DNA of 6,276 nucleotides from Oscillospiraceae bacterium (GTDB lineage: Bacteria > Bacillota > Clostridia > Oscillospirales > Acutalibacteraceae). The DNA lies in the NCBI GenBank assembly GCA_003505905.1, contig DNXM01000064.1:1-6276 (forward strand), read 5' to 3'. A program made the position numbers and the translations under genes. The stretch's first letter is position 1, and the number at the start of each line of letters is the position of its first letter. The notes under the pieces are model-generated. The model searched no databases, was not told where the DNA came from, and worked only from the letters and a program-made list of their open reading frames with translations. Below are positions 5,539-6,276 of this stretch, piece by piece.

Positions 5539-6276
5539 ATGGTTTTATCGAAAAGATGGCTTCAGGATTATTATAAATTGAATGTCGGCGATAAGCAGTT
5601 TGCCGCCGATATTACGCTTTCCGGCTCAAAAGTCGAAGCTGTGGAAGTGGAAGGCGAAGAGCTTTCCAACATCGTTGTCGGCCGTGTTGAATCGTTGGAG
5701 CATCATCCGGATTCCGACCATTTGTGGATTTGCCAAATCAATGTCGGCAAGGAAATGCTTCAGATTGTTACCGGCGCACAGAATTTGAAGGCAGGCGATT
5801 ATGTCCCCGTTGCCTTGGATAATTCCGTTGTTGCAGGCGGTAAGCAGATTAAAAAAGGCAAGCTCAGAGGTGTCGAGAGCAGCGGAATGCTTTGTTCCCT
5901 CGGCGAGCTCGGTTTGACGGTGCACGATTTTCCGTATGCAATTGAAGACGGCATTTTCGTGCTTGGCGATGATTGCGATTTGACGCTCGGCATGGATATT
6001 CGTGAGTCCATCGGCTTCAACGATGTGATGACCGAATTTGAAATCACCTCCAACCGTCCCGATTGCCTGAGCATTCTCGGCTTGGCTCGTGAAACCGCCG
6101 CCACCTACGGCGATACGCTCGTTGAACCGGTTCCCGTTGTCGAAGCAGGCGAGGGCGATGTGAATGAATTGCTTCGTGTGCGCATTGATGCGCCAGAGCT
6201 TTGCTACCGCTATGTCGGCGGTGTTGTGAAGAATGTTAAAATCGAGCCGTCACCCCGTTGGATTCGTGAAAGACTT
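5539..6276 (+). CDS. pheT: Phenylalanyl-tRNA synthetase beta subunit, N-terminal part (cut by window end)
   Basis: The first 246 codons of PheT, which is usually about 790-800 residues; the reading frame is open to the last base. It begins MVLSKRWLQDYY, the typical B1 start. The EMAP/OB-fold tRNA-binding domain follows (about 40-150): IVVGRV (45-50), HHPDSDHLWICQINVG (55-70), QIVTGAQNLKAGDYVPVAL (75-93), KLRGVESSGMLCS (108-120). Next come FEITSNRPDCLSILGLARE (167-185), the return of the B1 domain, and the beginning of the B3/B4 editing domain (about 214 onward, YRYVGG). The editing residues and the core lie outside the window. The start is ATG 5539 with a strong GGAGGAG site 8 bases upstream; an ATG at 5532 is out of frame. 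Only 16 bases separate it from pheS, so both are one T-box-controlled transcript. Confidence 0.97.
   Translation, partial: MVLSKRWLQDYYKLNVGDKQFAADITLSGSKVEAVEVEGEELSNIVVGRVESLEHHPDSDHLWICQINVGKEMLQIVTGAQNLKAGDYVPVALDNSVVAGGKQIKKGKLRGVESSGMLCSLGELGLTVHDFPYAIEDGIFVLGDDCDLTLGMDIRESIGFNDVMTEFEITSNRPDCLSILGLARETAATYGDTLVEPVPVVEAGEGDVNELLRVRIDAPELCYRYVGGVVKNVKIEPSPRWIRERL

Overview
The window looks like chromosome from a low-to-mid-GC Firmicute, most likely a gut-type Clostridium relative (Oscillospirales or similar). This is inferred from the phenylalanine T-box leader ahead of pheST, strong AAGGAGG-type ribosome binding sites, the TTG start of pheS, and protein sequences that read as clostridial. 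No mobile element, CRISPR array, tRNA or rRNA gene is visible. Most of it is ordinary housekeeping sequence.

Left part (1-1165): the last 32 codons of a gene ending in a four-cysteine zinc ribbon, then an intact cytoplasmic SGNH/GDSL hydrolase, probably in the same operon. These run rightwards into a strong hairpin terminator (767-810). Facing them on the minus strand is a 72-residue PspC-domain membrane protein with its own promoter.

Middle part (1166-4152): mnmE, the tRNA-modification GTPase, lies on the minus strand behind a near-consensus extended -10 promoter. Divergent from it is a 474-residue radical SAM protein with a cysteine-rich C-terminal region and an N-terminal helical extension. 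It is the least understood protein in the window. The 194-base divergent region also holds a perfect AT-rich inverted repeat that overlaps the likely -10 of the radical SAM gene.

Right part (4153-6276): a 350-base non-coding stretch holds a promoter and a complete T-box riboswitch: Stem I with AG and GNUG boxes, a Phe specifier, Stem II/IIA with the F box, Stem III, and mutually exclusive antiterminator and terminator. It controls pheS and pheT (the latter cut by the window end), the two subunits of phenylalanyl-tRNA synthetase. Uncharged tRNA-Phe should stabilise the antiterminator and switch on synthesis of the enzyme that charges it.

There is no clear unknown multi-gene system. The best leads are the radical SAM protein, the enlarged antiterminator bulge and internal repeat of the T-box, and the inverted repeats at two promoters.
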